From: Xanthomonas pisi DSM 18956
GTDB taxonomy: Bacteria > Pseudomonadota > Gammaproteobacteria > Xanthomonadales > Xanthomonadaceae
Reading direction: 5' to 3'
Assembly (NCBI RefSeq): GCF_001010415.1
Contig: NZ_JPLE01000075.1
Coordinates: 1-63,859 of the forward strand
Length of the DNA: 63,859 bases
Shown here piece after piece: positions 1 through 8,368 of this stretch. A model generated the notes under the pieces. That model saw nothing but the letters and a program-made list of their open reading frames with translations. It ran no database searches and had not been told where the DNA came from. The position numbers and the translations under genes are program-made. The first letter of the stretch is position 1. Every line of letters starts with the position of its first letter.

Positions 1-18
1 CCCGCAGGAGAGGGGCTT
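1..18. repeat. Partial copy of dispersed intergenic repeat (family A)
   Basis: The window opens with the right half of an inverted repeat (core GGAGAGGGGCTT) that recurs at about 10104-10146, 10331-10352, 33127-33155 and 33228-33256, and whose left half closes the window at 63841-63859. It is a short extragenic palindrome of the kind scattered through xanthomonad genomes. Only the half copy is visible here. Confidence 0.55.
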
Positions 19-69
19 GAGCTCAGCGCTGGCTTACCCAGCGCCGCGAACGCGGCTGCTACGCGCATG

Positions 70-101
70 AAAAAGGCCGGCGCCCTACGACAGCGCCGGC
101 C
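70..101 (-). terminator. Rho-independent terminator on the minus strand
   Basis: A perfect 9-bp stem (GGCCGGCGC at 75-83 with GCGCCGGCC at 93-101) closes a 9-nt loop. On the minus strand it is followed by five T residues (70-74). It lies about 150 bp beyond the stop codon of the H1-like gene that ends at 251, so it probably ends that transcript. Confidence 0.7.
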
Positions 102-137
102 TCTCTCGAGATGCATCACCCTTTACGTAAATCTCAT

Positions 138-191
138 CTTGCACGTACATCTGATCTTGCACGTACACCTGATCTTGCACGTCCGTCCGAG
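138..191. repeat. Three-copy 18-bp tandem repeat
   Basis: The motif CTTGCACGTAC recurs at 138, 156 and 174 with an 18-bp period. The third copy is diverged. The array lies in the 3' untranslated stretch between the H1-like stop codon and its terminator. No function can be assigned; it is probably a slippage product. Confidence 0.7.
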
Positions 192-250
192 TTGCCGCAC
201 GCATCTGCGCTGACAGTACGAGCGAGGCGACGCAATGCCGCCCTCAACCC

Positions 251-1090
251 TCAGCGCGCGACGCGCTTGACGGCCTTTTTGCCCACGGCCTTGCGCGCCG
301 CAGTCGTCTTGGCCACGGCGCGCGTTGCCGGCGTCTTGGTGACCTTGGCTGCCTTCTTCAACGCGGTCTTGGTCACGGCCTTCTTCAGCGGGGCCTTCTT
401 CACTGCCGCCTGCTTGGTCGCTGTCTGCTTGGCGACTGGCGCCTTCTTGGCGATGTCTTTGGCGACCGACTTCTTGAGCGACGCCGATTTGGCTGCGGCC
501 TTCTTCGCGGCCGTGCGCGCGCTCACCGTTGCCACGGCGGTCTTGCGTGCCGCGCTCTTGGCGGCGGTCTTGGCGCTCAGCGCAGCGGCTTCGGCCTTGG
601 CGTTGGCCTTGGCGGTCTCCAGCTTCTGCCTGGTGTTGGCCTTGGTATCGGAGATCTTCTTCTTGGCCGCCGCGCTGGTGCTGCTCAACTTCTGCTTGGC
701 GGCATCCTTGGTCGAGGTCAGCTTGTGCTTGGCCGCATCCTTGGTGGAGAGCAACTTCTGCTTGGCCGCATCCTTGGTGGCCGTCAGCTTGTCCTTGGCA
801 GCGTCCTTGGTCGCGGTCAATGAGCGCTTGGTCTTGGCCACGCTACGCTTGACCGCGGTCGCGGCCTCGCCGGCCTTTGCAACCACGTTCTTCTCCGCCT
901 TGGCCACCGCCTTGCGGGCCTTGGCAACACGCGTCTTGACCTCTGCCACAGCCACGCCTGCGGCTTCCTGCACGTTGGTCACCGCCTCGCTGGTGGTGCT
1001 GGCGATGGTGTCGGTCAGCTCGGTTGCAGTGCTCTTTACGCTATCGACGGCGTCGGACAGGGTTGCCGTCACACCATTGCCGTTGCTCAT
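251..1090 (-). CDS. Lysine/alanine-rich histone H1-like protein with 11-residue repeats
   Basis: A 279-residue, very basic protein made almost only of K, A, T, S and V. Residues about 1-85 are a mixed A/T/V helical region. Residues about 90-165 hold six or seven 11-residue units of the form K-x-K-L-x-x-T-K-D-A-A, the hendecad pattern of group 3 LEA proteins. Residues about 175-279 are KKA/AKK-rich like eukaryotic histone H1 tails and Pseudomonas AlgP. The start ATG has a strong AGGAGG Shine-Dalgarno sequence 4 bp upstream. It is monocistronic and divergent from the protease gene at 1333. The likely role is DNA or polyanion binding in nucleoid condensation or stress; this is inferred from composition, as there is no enzymatic domain. 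Low-complexity repeats make copy number prone to variation between strains. Confidence 0.75.
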   Translation of the reverse strand: MSNGNGVTATLSDAVDSVKSTATELTDTIASTTSEAVTNVQEAAGVAVAEVKTRVAKARKAVAKAEKNVVAKAGEAATAVKRSVAKTKRSLTATKDAAKDKLTATKDAAKQKLLSTKDAAKHKLTSTKDAAKQKLSSTSAAAKKKISDTKANTRQKLETAKANAKAEAAALSAKTAAKSAARKTAVATVSARTAAKKAAAKSASLKKSVAKDIAKKAPVAKQTATKQAAVKKAPLKKAVTKTALKKAAKVTKTPATRAVAKTTAARKAVGKKAVKRVAR

Positions 1091-1332
1091 AGACCCTCCT
1101 TAGGGGCGTCAGTGCGGGAAACGCGGGCGATGCGCGACGGCATGCATATGCTGAACAGGCATCGGATCAAGCGGACGCTACGCCCGGCTCGGCGGGCTGT
1201 CAACGCAATGGCGGCAAGGCATGCGCGGCTCTTTCACCGGCAGTTAAATTGCTGGCTGGCACTCTCGTTCAGCTTGATTTACGCAGCCAGACCCCCTATT
1301 CCTCTTCCACCGCGTAACCCGGAATCCGTTCC

Positions 1333-2769
1333 ATGCGACCGCTTCCCACCTTGCTGACGCTTTCCCTGGCCGCCGCCTTCGGCGGTTTTGCCGCCACCGG
1401 CATCAACGCGTGGCTGGACAACCGCGCCGACGCCACGCCCACCGGCACCACCAACTTCACCTTGCCGGCAGCTGCCGCGTTACCGGCCGCGGTTGCCGGG
1501 CAACCGGTGCCCTCGCTGGCGCCGATGCTGCAGCAGGCGATGCCGGCGGTGGTGAGCGTCAACACCAAGCAGGTGGTGCGCGTGCGCAACCCCTTCTTCA
1601 ACGACCCCATCCTGCGTCGGCTGTTTCCGGAGATTCCGCAGGACCGCATCAACGAATCGCTGGGCTCGGGCGTGATCATCGATGCGCAAAAAGGCTACGT
1701 GCTGACCAACCACCACGTTATCGACAATGCCGACGACGTGCAGGTGACGCTCGGCGACGGACGCACGGTCAAGGCCGACTTCATCGGCTCCGATGCCGAC
1801 ACCGACATCGCACTGATCCGCATCAAGGCCGACAACCTCACCGACATCAAGCTGGCCGACAGCAACGCCTTGCGCGTAGGCGACTTTGTGGTGGCGATCG
1901 GCAACCCGTTCGGCTTCACCCAGACCGTGACTTCCGGCATCGTGTCGGCGGTGGGACGCAGCGGTATCCGCGGGCTGGGCTACCAGAACTTCATCCAGAC
2001 CGATGCCTCGATCAACCCCGGCAATTCCGGCGGTGCGCTGGTCAACCTGCAGGGTCAGCTGGTCGGCATCAACACCGCCAGCTTCAATCCGCAGGGCAGC
2101 ATGGCCGGCAATATCGGCCTGGGCTTGGCCATTCCCTCCAACCTTGCGCGCAACGTGGTCGAGCAACTGGTGACCAAGGGCGTGGTGGTGCGCGGCACGC
2201 TCGGCCTGGAAACCCAGAACCTCACCCAGCAGATGCTGCAGGGCCTGGGGGTGGATTCGCTGCGCGGCGCGCTGGTGACGCGCGTGTTGCCAGGCTCGGC
2301 GGCGGCGGTGGCCGGCGTGCAGCCCGGCGACGTCGTGGTGGCCGCCAACGATCAACGCGTGGACAGCGCAGAAGCGCTGCACAACTACGAAGGCCTGCAA
2401 GCGGTTGGCAGTGCGGTGACACTGGACATCCGTCGCGACGGCAAGCCGCTCAAGCTCAAGGCCACGTTGAAGGAACAGGACCGCGCAGTCACCGGCGACA
2501 TGCTCGACCCGCGGCTGGGCGGGGCCACGTTCGTGGACCTGCCAGAGTCGCTGCGTCAGTCCGGCATCACCGGCGTCATGGTCAGCGAGGTCAAACGCGG
2601 CGGACGCGCAGCGGCCAACGGCCTGGTGTCCGGCGATGTGATCGTGGCCAGCAGCGTGGGCGAGTTCGCGGACCTGGCCAGCTGGCGCGCCAATTTCCAG
2701 CGCAAACCGCAGCAGCTGGTGGTGCGTATCCTGCGTGGCAACGCGCAATACGACGCGCTGATGCGTTGA
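1333..2769 (+). CDS. degP: DegP/HtrA-family periplasmic serine protease
   Basis: A 478-residue Do-type protease/chaperone that degrades misfolded envelope proteins. The N-terminus (residues 1-20) is an uncleaved anchor or signal peptide. The trypsin-like domain carries the triad His128 (in TNHHVID), Asp158 (in DADTDIAL) and Ser232 (in NPGNSGGAL). Two PDZ domains follow at about 275-365 and 385-478. Length fits DegP/DegQ/MucD (about 450-490 residues). The ATG directly precedes the signal sequence. It stands alone between the divergent H1-like gene and the DUF883 operon. I found no convincing sigma-E promoter by eye. DegP, DegQ and MucD cannot be separated from one sequence. Confidence 0.93.
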   Translation: MRPLPTLLTLSLAAAFGGFAATGINAWLDNRADATPTGTTNFTLPAAAALPAAVAGQPVPSLAPMLQQAMPAVVSVNTKQVVRVRNPFFNDPILRRLFPEIPQDRINESLGSGVIIDAQKGYVLTNHHVIDNADDVQVTLGDGRTVKADFIGSDADTDIALIRIKADNLTDIKLADSNALRVGDFVVAIGNPFGFTQTVTSGIVSAVGRSGIRGLGYQNFIQTDASINPGNSGGALVNLQGQLVGINTASFNPQGSMAGNIGLGLAIPSNLARNVVEQLVTKGVVVRGTLGLETQNLTQQMLQGLGVDSLRGALVTRVLPGSAAAVAGVQPGDVVVAANDQRVDSAEALHNYEGLQAVGSAVTLDIRRDGKPLKLKATLKEQDRAVTGDMLDPRLGGATFVDLPESLRQSGITGVMVSEVKRGGRAAANGLVSGDVIVASSVGEFADLASWRANFQRKPQQLVVRILRGNAQYDALMR

Positions 2770-2885
2770 GGCGCCGTGACCGCACGCCGTTTCCACTAAC
2801 GCCTCCTACACCCCCCCCGATGCTATTGCTACTGCACGACCGCACGTAAGTGGCGGCTGCCATCAATGACCGAAGGAGATATCGC

Positions 2886-3248
2886 ATGAGCCCCACCAAT
2901 ACCGATCAGCTGAAGGAAAACCTGAGCGAAGCCGGCACCCACCTGAAGTCGGCCGCCAGCGCCGCCGGTGAAGCCGTCAAGGGCGCCACCAGCGCTGCGG
3001 GCGACGAGCTCAAACTCGGCCGTGCCAACGTCAAGGCCGAACTGTCCGACACCGCATTGGCTGGCATGGCCGCGGCCGAGTTCGGCGGCGCCGCAGCCAA
3101 GGAGCAGATGGACGTGCTGGTCGCCAAGGGCAACGACTTGCTCGACAGCGCCACCGACCTGATCCGCGAGCGTCCGCTGGCCGCATTCGGCGTTGCGTTT
3201 GCCGCTGGCTGGGTCATCGCCAAGCTGGCACGTAGCAACGATAACTAA
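2886..3248 (+). CDS. DUF883 (ElaB/YqjD-type) membrane-anchored protein
   Basis: A 120-residue protein. The first 85 residues are an Ala/Lys/Glu-rich amphipathic helix. The end has one transmembrane segment (about residues 96-115, AAFGVAFAAGWVIAKL) after the family signature RERPLAAFG. E. coli YqjD and ElaB are C-tail-anchored inner-membrane proteins that bind ribosomes in stationary phase; that role is known for the family and inferred here. The ATG at 2886 is preferred over an upstream in-frame start because AAGGAGATAT sits just before it. First gene of a tight operon; the next gene starts 3 bp after its stop. Confidence 0.85.
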   Translation: MSPTNTDQLKENLSEAGTHLKSAASAAGEAVKGATSAAGDELKLGRANVKAELSDTALAGMAAAEFGGAAAKEQMDVLVAKGNDLLDSATDLIRERPLAAFGVAFAAGWVIAKLARSNDN

Positions 3249-3251
3249 GTC

Positions 3252-3737
3252 GTGAGCGATCAGGCTTCTACAGCTGCCGGTTCCGGCGCGCCAGAGGCGC
3301 GTCCGGAAACGCCGGGCCTGGACGAAAGCGTACGTGCGGTCGGCGCTGCGGGCCGCGCAACGCTGGGCTCGGCCAAGGACACCGGTCGCGCACTGCGCCG
3401 TCTGGTGTCGGCCGACTTGCGGCTGGCACGCAGTGCATTCGGGCGTGGCCTGGCATGGGCGTGCGTGGCAGTGGTGTTCGGCGCGTCGTCGTGGCTGTTG
3501 CTGGCAGGCGCCATCATCGCCTTGCTGCAACGCGCCGGGTTGTCGTGGTTTCAGGCGATGTTTTTCACCGCATTGGCCAGTCTGCTGGTCACCGGCATCG
3601 CCGCATGGCGGGTGTTCTTCTATTTCGATCACACCGGCATGAATGCAACGCGGCGTCAGTTGATCAAGTTGGGCATCTTCGACGATTCCAGCGAGGACGA
3701 CACCGCCGCCGCACCTGCCAGTGGAGGACATCCATGA
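3252..3737 (+). CDS. Phage-holin-like / YqjE-type inner membrane protein
   Basis: A 161-residue protein with an acidic, disordered N-terminus (about 45 residues) and two transmembrane segments (about 75-97 and 105-125) joined by a short loop, the layout of the YqjE/DUF1469 family that accompanies YqjD-type proteins. The start is GTG, 3 bp after the DUF883 stop. The final TGA overlaps the ATG of the next gene (ATGA). Despite the family name, nothing suggests a lysis function; conserved pairing with DUF883 points to an envelope-stress role. Confidence 0.82.
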   Translation: MSDQASTAAGSGAPEARPETPGLDESVRAVGAAGRATLGSAKDTGRALRRLVSADLRLARSAFGRGLAWACVAVVFGASSWLLLAGAIIALLQRAGLSWFQAMFFTALASLLVTGIAAWRVFFYFDHTGMNATRRQLIKLGIFDDSSEDDTAAAPASGGHP

Positions 3738-4117
3738 AGTTCGGCACCTTGCGTCAACAGGTAGAACGCGCTGAAGTGTTGGTGGAAGGGCGCGCGCAGG
3801 AAACGCGTACGCACTGGGGCCAGCTGCGCCAGACCTGGCGTGCAGGCTGGTCGCCGGCACGCATCATGCTGGTCGGCTTCGGGCTGGGCTTTGTCACCGG
3901 TCGCAACGAACCGCAGGCCGCGCTGGGCAGTATCGCCAGCAAGCTGGGCGGCATTCCCAAGATTCTGCAGATGATCAGCACGATCTCTGCGTTGTTTACC
4001 GCGCACCGTGCGCAGGAAGCCTCCGAGCAGGCCGAGCGTGCAGCCGATAATGCCGAAGAGGTGGCGGCCGAACCGACGGTTACGGTAGTCCAGGTGCCCA
4101 CCGAGCGCGCCGCCTGA
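3734..4117 (+). CDS. Small membrane protein, third gene of the DUF883 operon
   Basis: A 127-residue protein that overlaps the stop of the preceding gene by 4 bp, so translation is probably coupled. Residues 1-40 form a charged helix. A hydrophobic stretch (about 43-56, IMLVGFGLGFVTG) may insert in the membrane. A second helical region is rich in Ile and Leu. The end is a Glu/Ala-rich tail. It sits where yqjK lies in the enterobacterial yqjDEK operon, but the sequence resemblance is not obvious, so only the positional analogy is claimed. Confidence 0.75.
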   Translation: MKFGTLRQQVERAEVLVEGRAQETRTHWGQLRQTWRAGWSPARIMLVGFGLGFVTGRNEPQAALGSIASKLGGIPKILQMISTISALFTAHRAQEASEQAERAADNAEEVAAEPTVTVVQVPTERAA

Positions 4118-4132
4118 GCGTCGCAGCAGGAT

Positions 4133-4150
4133 GCGGCGCTCTTGCGCCGC
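4133..4150 (+). terminator. Probable terminator of the DUF883 operon
   Basis: A perfect 7-bp GC stem (GCGGCGC / GCGCCGC) with a TCTT loop is followed by TTCCT. It lies 16 bp after the last stop of the operon. The T tract is short, so termination may be partial. Confidence 0.45.
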
Positions 4151-4286
4151 TTCCTGGCATGGTCGAGGCCGCCAGCTTTCCATCCTCGCACTGACACCGC
4201 ACGCACAGGCCCTGTGCGCGCCGTTGACGCATTGTGCCGATAATGGCCCACCGCTGGCAGCACGCCAGTCTGCTGCCAGGGCGCGC

Positions 4287-5393
4287 ATGTCTCTCCCCGT
4301 TGACTCTTCGGATACTGCCATTGCCGCAGATTCGCTTCCGCCGCCTCCGGCGCCGCGCCCACGGGCACCTGCTTCGCTGGTGGTGCTGGCAACGCTCGCG
4401 GTGGGTTACACACTATGGGCAGCGCAGACGATCATCCTGCCGATCATGCTGGCGGCGTTCTTCGCACTGATCGGCAATCCCATCCTGCGCGGACTGCGCA
4501 AGCTCTATATCCCGCGCTTTCTCGGCGCCCTGCTGGTGCTGTGCCTGGGCCTGGCCGGCACGGTGACGTTGGCCGCGCAATTGGCAGGCCCTGCCGCCGA
4601 ATGGGTGCAACAGGCACCAAGACAGATGCGCCAGATCGCACGCGATGTGCGCGATTTCACCAAGCCGGTGATGCAGGCCAATCAGGCGGCGGAAAACTTT
4701 GCACGCGCAGCCGGTGGCGAAGGCCAGCGCGGTGTGCAGATCGTGCGCACGCAAATGGACGACCCGTACAAGGCGCTGGTGCGTACACCAAAGCTGGCCG
4801 CCTCGGTGCTTGCCGTGGTGCTGCTGACGTTCTTCTTCATGGTCTATGGCGAAAGCCTGCAACGGCATGCGATTGCGTTGTTGCCCAACCGCCAGCAGCA
4901 ACGCTTCACCACCGAGATCATGCTCGACATCGAGCGCGAGGTCTCGCGGTATGTGCTCACCATCAGCGTGATCAATACGCTGGTCGGGCTGATCTTTGCC
5001 GGCATTTTGTACGTCTTGCAGATTCCGCTGCCCGAAGCCCTGCTTTGGGGCACGGTGGTGGCGCTGCTGAATTTCGCGCCTTATGTCGGTCCGCTGATCG
5101 GCGTGATGCTGATGCTGCTGATGGGCTTTGTGGAATTTCGCACCCCGCTGTCGGCGATGCTGCCGGCGATCCTGTATCTGGCGCTGCACACCATCGAGGG
5201 CCAGGTGGTCACCCCGATCGTACTGGGCCGGCGCATGGCGATTTCGCCATTGATGCTGATCCTGGCGCTGATGCTGTTCGGCTGGCTGTGGGGCATGGTG
5301 GGCCTGCTGCTCGCGGTGCCGCTGCTGGTCTGCATCAAGATGGTGCTGAGCCGGGTGGAAGGCATGCAGCGTTGGGCGCGGTTGTTGGAGTAG
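4287..5393 (+). CDS. AI-2E family transporter (PerM/YdiK type)
   Basis: A 368-residue polytopic membrane protein. About 7-8 hydrophobic segments surround a soluble helical region at residues about 90-160 (AAEWVQQAPRQMRQIARDV), the hallmark of the AI-2E/PerM permease family. The C-terminal motif NFAPYVGPLIGV and the following EGQVVTPIVLGRR are typical. Substrates vary in the family (AI-2 export by TqsA, Na+/H+ antiport, cell-wall precursors), so none is named. The ATG at 4287 has AGGG 6 bp upstream; an in-frame ATG at 4131 would add 52 residues of non-membrane, poorly coding sequence. Confidence 0.87.
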   Translation: MSLPVDSSDTAIAADSLPPPPAPRPRAPASLVVLATLAVGYTLWAAQTIILPIMLAAFFALIGNPILRGLRKLYIPRFLGALLVLCLGLAGTVTLAAQLAGPAAEWVQQAPRQMRQIARDVRDFTKPVMQANQAAENFARAAGGEGQRGVQIVRTQMDDPYKALVRTPKLAASVLAVVLLTFFFMVYGESLQRHAIALLPNRQQQRFTTEIMLDIEREVSRYVLTISVINTLVGLIFAGILYVLQIPLPEALLWGTVVALLNFAPYVGPLIGVMLMLLMGFVEFRTPLSAMLPAILYLALHTIEGQVVTPIVLGRRMAISPLMLILALMLFGWLWGMVGLLLAVPLLVCIKMVLSRVEGMQRWARLLE

Positions 5394-5479
5394 CCGGGAA
5401 TCGGGAGTTGGGAATCGGGAATCGCAAGAGCAGTGGCTGCGCTCTAGCCATTCTCGATTCCCGACTCCCCATTCCCGGC
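5394..5479. repeat. Inverted extragenic repeat (family B, GGGAATCGGG type)
   Basis: Tandem GGGAATCGGG-like units (5397-5424) are mirrored by GATTCCCGACTCCCCATTCCC (in part, 5456-5478), forming a long hairpin directly between the permease stop and the HAD gene. Related units occur at 18631-18660. It may act as transcript terminator or stabiliser. Confidence 0.7.
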
Positions 5480-5493
5480 ATTACAATCTCGCG

Positions 5494-6231
5494 ATGAGCT
5501 TCCACATCAGCGCCATCACCCTCGACCTCGACGATACGTTGTGGCCCTTCGCACCGATCGGTGCGCGTATCGATCAGGTGCTGTACGACTGGATGCGCGA
5601 GCACAGCCCGGTCACTGCCGAACGGTTCCCGGTGGAGGCGATGCGCGAGTTGCGCGAGCGCAGTTTTGCCGACAACCCGCAGCTGCATCACGACCTCAGC
5701 GCGTTGCGCCGGTTGACGCTGGAAACGGCCCTGCGCGACAGCGGCGGCGATCTGGCACTGCTGGAGCCGGCCTACGAGGTGTTCTATGCCGCGCGCAACC
5801 AGGTGGAGTGCTATCCGGATGCGCTCGACGCACTGGCACGCATCGCCGCACATGTGCCGGTGGCCGCGCTCAGCAACGGTAATGCCGATCTGCAGCGCAT
5901 CGGGCTGATGCACCACTTCGCGTTTCAGCTGGGCTCGCGCGAACACGGCAGCGCCAAGCCGGATGCGAGCATCTTTCTGGCGGCGTGTGCGCGGCTGGAG
6001 GTGCCGCCCGCGCAGGTGCTGCATGTGGGCGACCACATCCGCATGGATGTGCTGGGCGCGCTGGATGCCGGCTTGCGTGCCTGCTGGATCAATCGCGACG
6101 GCGCGGTGTGGTCGCATCCGACCCAGCAGCCGGACCTGGAGTTCGACAGCATGACCGGGCTGGCCGACTGGCTGGACGCGCAGCAACCGCACCCGGGTGC
6201 CGCGCGCGACGGCATCTGCATTCCCGCCTGA
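5494..6231 (+). CDS. HAD-superfamily hydrolase (YigB-like)
   Basis: A 245-residue phosphatase-type protein. HAD motif I is LDLDDTLWP near residue 9-17 (nucleophile Asp in DLDDT), motif II is the Ser/Asn of ALSNGNAD, motif III is the Lys of SAKPD, and motif IV is VGDHIRMDVLGA. The cap is the C1 helical type. E. coli YigB dephosphorylates FMN and other small phosphates; the same is plausible but not provable here. The gene precedes the M17 peptidase by 39 bp and is probably cotranscribed with it. Confidence 0.88.
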   Translation: MSFHISAITLDLDDTLWPFAPIGARIDQVLYDWMREHSPVTAERFPVEAMRELRERSFADNPQLHHDLSALRRLTLETALRDSGGDLALLEPAYEVFYAARNQVECYPDALDALARIAAHVPVAALSNGNADLQRIGLMHHFAFQLGSREHGSAKPDASIFLAACARLEVPPAQVLHVGDHIRMDVLGALDAGLRACWINRDGAVWSHPTQQPDLEFDSMTGLADWLDAQQPHPGAARDGICIPA

Positions 6232-6270
6232 GTTCAACCCGACGGCGCCCACCGCCATTGAAGGATGTCC

Positions 6271-7641
6271 ATGTCGCATCTCACCGGTTTCATCGATCCC
6301 GCCGCCGCCGCACTGCCGCTGTATGTGCTCGACCGCGAGGGCTTTGCGCGCTGGTGCGCCGAGCAGCCCACCCGGGTGCTGTCGTGGGCGCAGGCGCAGC
6401 GGTTCGATGCCGCACCCGGTAGTGTGCTGTTGCTGCCCGGCGACCAGGGCTTGGCCGGCGCGATCGTCGGTGTCGGCGACCGCGCCGATGCATATGCCTA
6501 TGCGCACGCGCCGATGGCGCTGCCGCCGGCCAGCCGCTGGGCGCTGGCCAACAGCCTGAGCGATGCCGAACTGGCGTTGCTGCATCTGGGGTGGGGGCTG
6601 GGCGCCTATCGCTTCGCGCGGTACCGCAAGGTGCCGCGTGCACCGGCCGAATTGGCGGCCACGCCCTCGGCTGCCACGCGCACACTGATCACGGCGTGCC
6701 TGCAGGTGCGCGACTGGGTCAATACGCCGACCGAAGACATGGGCCCGCAGCACCTGGAAGACGCCACCCGCGCCGTGGCGCAGGCGCACGGCGCGCAGGT
6801 CGAGGCGATCGTGGGGGATGCGTTGCTGGCGCAAAACTTCCCCACCATCCATGCGGTCGGGCGCGCCTCGCACCGGGCGCCGCGGCTGATCCAGCTGCAA
6901 TGGGGCGATGCGGCGCATCCGCATCTGGTACTGGTCGGCAAGGGTGTGTGCTTCGACACCGGCGGGCTGGACCTCAAGCCGGCCGATGGCATGCGCAACA
7001 TGAAGAAGGATATGGGCGGCGCGGCGCACGCACTGGCGCTGGCCGGCCTGGTGATGGCACAGCAGTTGCCGGTGCGGCTGACCCTGTTGATTGCCGCGGT
7101 GGAAAACGCCGTCGGCCCGGATGCGTTCCGCCCGGGCGAAGTCATCACCACCCGCGCCGGCGTCACGGTGGAAGTGGACAACACCGATGCCGAAGGCCGC
7201 CTGGTGCTGTGCGATGCGCTGAGCTACGCCACCGAACAGCACCCGGACCTGATCCTGGATTTCGCCACGCTCACCGGTGCCGCACGCATCGCGCTGGGCC
7301 CGGATCTGCCGGCCCTGTTCGCCAACGACGATGCGCTGGCGCAGGCCTGGATCAGCGCCGGCGAACAGACCCGCGACCCGGTCTGGCGCATGCCCCTATG
7401 GCGCCCGTACCTGCGCTATCTCAACAGCCACGTGGCCGACATGGCCAACGCCGGCTCGCGCATGGCCGGTGCGGTCACCGCTGCGCTGTATCTGGAGCGC
7501 TTTGTGGCCCCGGGCCAGCCCTGGGCGCATCTGGACGTCTACGCCTGGAACGACAGCGACCGCCCCGGCCGCCCGGCCGGCGGCGAGGCGCTGGCGCTGC
7601 GCTCGGCCTTTGCGATGCTGCAGCAGCGCTATGGCGGCTGA
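6271..7641 (+). CDS. M17 leucyl aminopeptidase family protein
   Basis: A 456-residue cytosolic metallo-exopeptidase removing N-terminal residues from peptides. The C-terminal catalytic domain has the di-metal motif VGKGVCFDTGGLDLKPADG with Lys and Asp ligands, then the family signature NTDAEGRLVL (Asp and Glu ligands plus catalytic Arg). The divergent N-terminal domain, and its length being shorter than PepA (about 500), suggest the PepB-like subgroup. ATG 6271 is chosen over 6265 because AAGG lies at 6261-6264, giving normal spacing. All catalytic residues are intact. Confidence 0.92.
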   Translation: MSHLTGFIDPAAAALPLYVLDREGFARWCAEQPTRVLSWAQAQRFDAAPGSVLLLPGDQGLAGAIVGVGDRADAYAYAHAPMALPPASRWALANSLSDAELALLHLGWGLGAYRFARYRKVPRAPAELAATPSAATRTLITACLQVRDWVNTPTEDMGPQHLEDATRAVAQAHGAQVEAIVGDALLAQNFPTIHAVGRASHRAPRLIQLQWGDAAHPHLVLVGKGVCFDTGGLDLKPADGMRNMKKDMGGAAHALALAGLVMAQQLPVRLTLLIAAVENAVGPDAFRPGEVITTRAGVTVEVDNTDAEGRLVLCDALSYATEQHPDLILDFATLTGAARIALGPDLPALFANDDALAQAWISAGEQTRDPVWRMPLWRPYLRYLNSHVADMANAGSRMAGAVTAALYLERFVAPGQPWAHLDVYAWNDSDRPGRPAGGEALALRSAFAMLQQRYGG

Positions 7642-7658
7642 GCGCCATAGGCCTAGCA

Positions 7659-8018
7659 ATGAAACGTGCCTTTTTCGCACTGCTAATGGCGGCGTCTTCA
7701 TTTGGCCTGCATGCCGATACGGCTCGTTCAGAGCAGTGGCAAAGAAACCTGCTCCTGCTGGGTGAAAATGGTGGAAGTCGGTCGCGTTTGGTTGAGCTGC
7801 TGGGCATTCCTGCTGTCAAGCAACACATCGTTGTCAACGATCCGACTGCTTATCTTAGAGGCGGCCCAGCGCATTGCTTTGCCCTCTCCAAAGGGCAGGA
7901 ACTTCAAGCTTGGTATTACCCAAGTGACGAAGCAGGCTATTGGGTGATTCTGAAAAACGGCACGATTCAATGCATTGCATTCGAGCCGGCACACACTGCT
8001 TTATTGGTGCTTCCTTGA
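7659..8018 (+). CDS. Secreted hypothetical protein, unusually A+T-rich
   Basis: A 119-residue protein with a clear Sec signal peptide (MKRAFFALLMAASSFGLHA, cleavage near residue 19-20). The mature part has two cysteines (in HCFAL and IQCIA) that could pair. I recognise no family. Base composition is unlike its neighbours: about 52% G+C over 7681-7980 by hand count against about 65-70% around it, with codons such as AGA, TTA and CTA. It follows the M17 gene by 17 bp but does not look like a native part of that operon; recent acquisition is likely. Confidence 0.65.
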   Translation: MKRAFFALLMAASSFGLHADTARSEQWQRNLLLLGENGGSRSRLVELLGIPAVKQHIVVNDPTAYLRGGPAHCFALSKGQELQAWYYPSDEAGYWVILKNGTIQCIAFEPAHTALLVLP

Positions 8019-8368
8019 TCCAGAGGTCTAGCGGCAAGCCCTGCCTCGGCTGCGATTGAATAAGCGATGTTCGCTGCCGCAGCGCGCGCCTTGGTGTGAC
8101 TCGCACCAGGTCATCTGCGCTGGCGGATTCGCCGCTCAGCGAGCGTACGAAGCGGCGCAGCGCCAGCAGCACGGCGTGCAGTAGGTCATCGTCCAGAGCA
8201 TCCATTGGCAGGCTTGGTGGTGGCATCACACAGTAAACGCACTGGAGCGTGGACTATTCCCACGACGCGTGCGCGTGCCACAACGTTCTTGGCGATCGAG
8301 GGAATAGCTCGGCGCGCTCTTCGTCTCACTGTATTGACCACTCACAGCATCGACCACCGGAGCCAGCC
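8019..8368. other. Intergenic stretch with a possible gene remnant
   Basis: No intact gene is supported. On the minus strand 8100-8208 reads as about 35 residues with native codon bias (starting MDALDDDLLHAVLLALRR), after which codon use becomes random and the frame runs into the preceding A+T-rich gene. It may be the 5' end of a decayed gene cut off by whatever brought in the gene at 7659. The last 80 bp should hold the promoter of the peroxidase gene. Confidence 0.35.

Noticed and set aside
111..1103. Long plus-strand open frame opposite the H1-like gene
   Set aside because: It mirrors the repetitive K/A-rich gene on the other strand; its Leu/Ala/Val composition comes from the complement of Lys/Ala codons. 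It has no ribosome site, and the minus strand has a strong one.
1257..1275. Sigma-54-like TGGCAC upstream of degP
   Set aside because: The -24 half matches, but the required GC at the -12 element is not at the correct 10-bp spacing.
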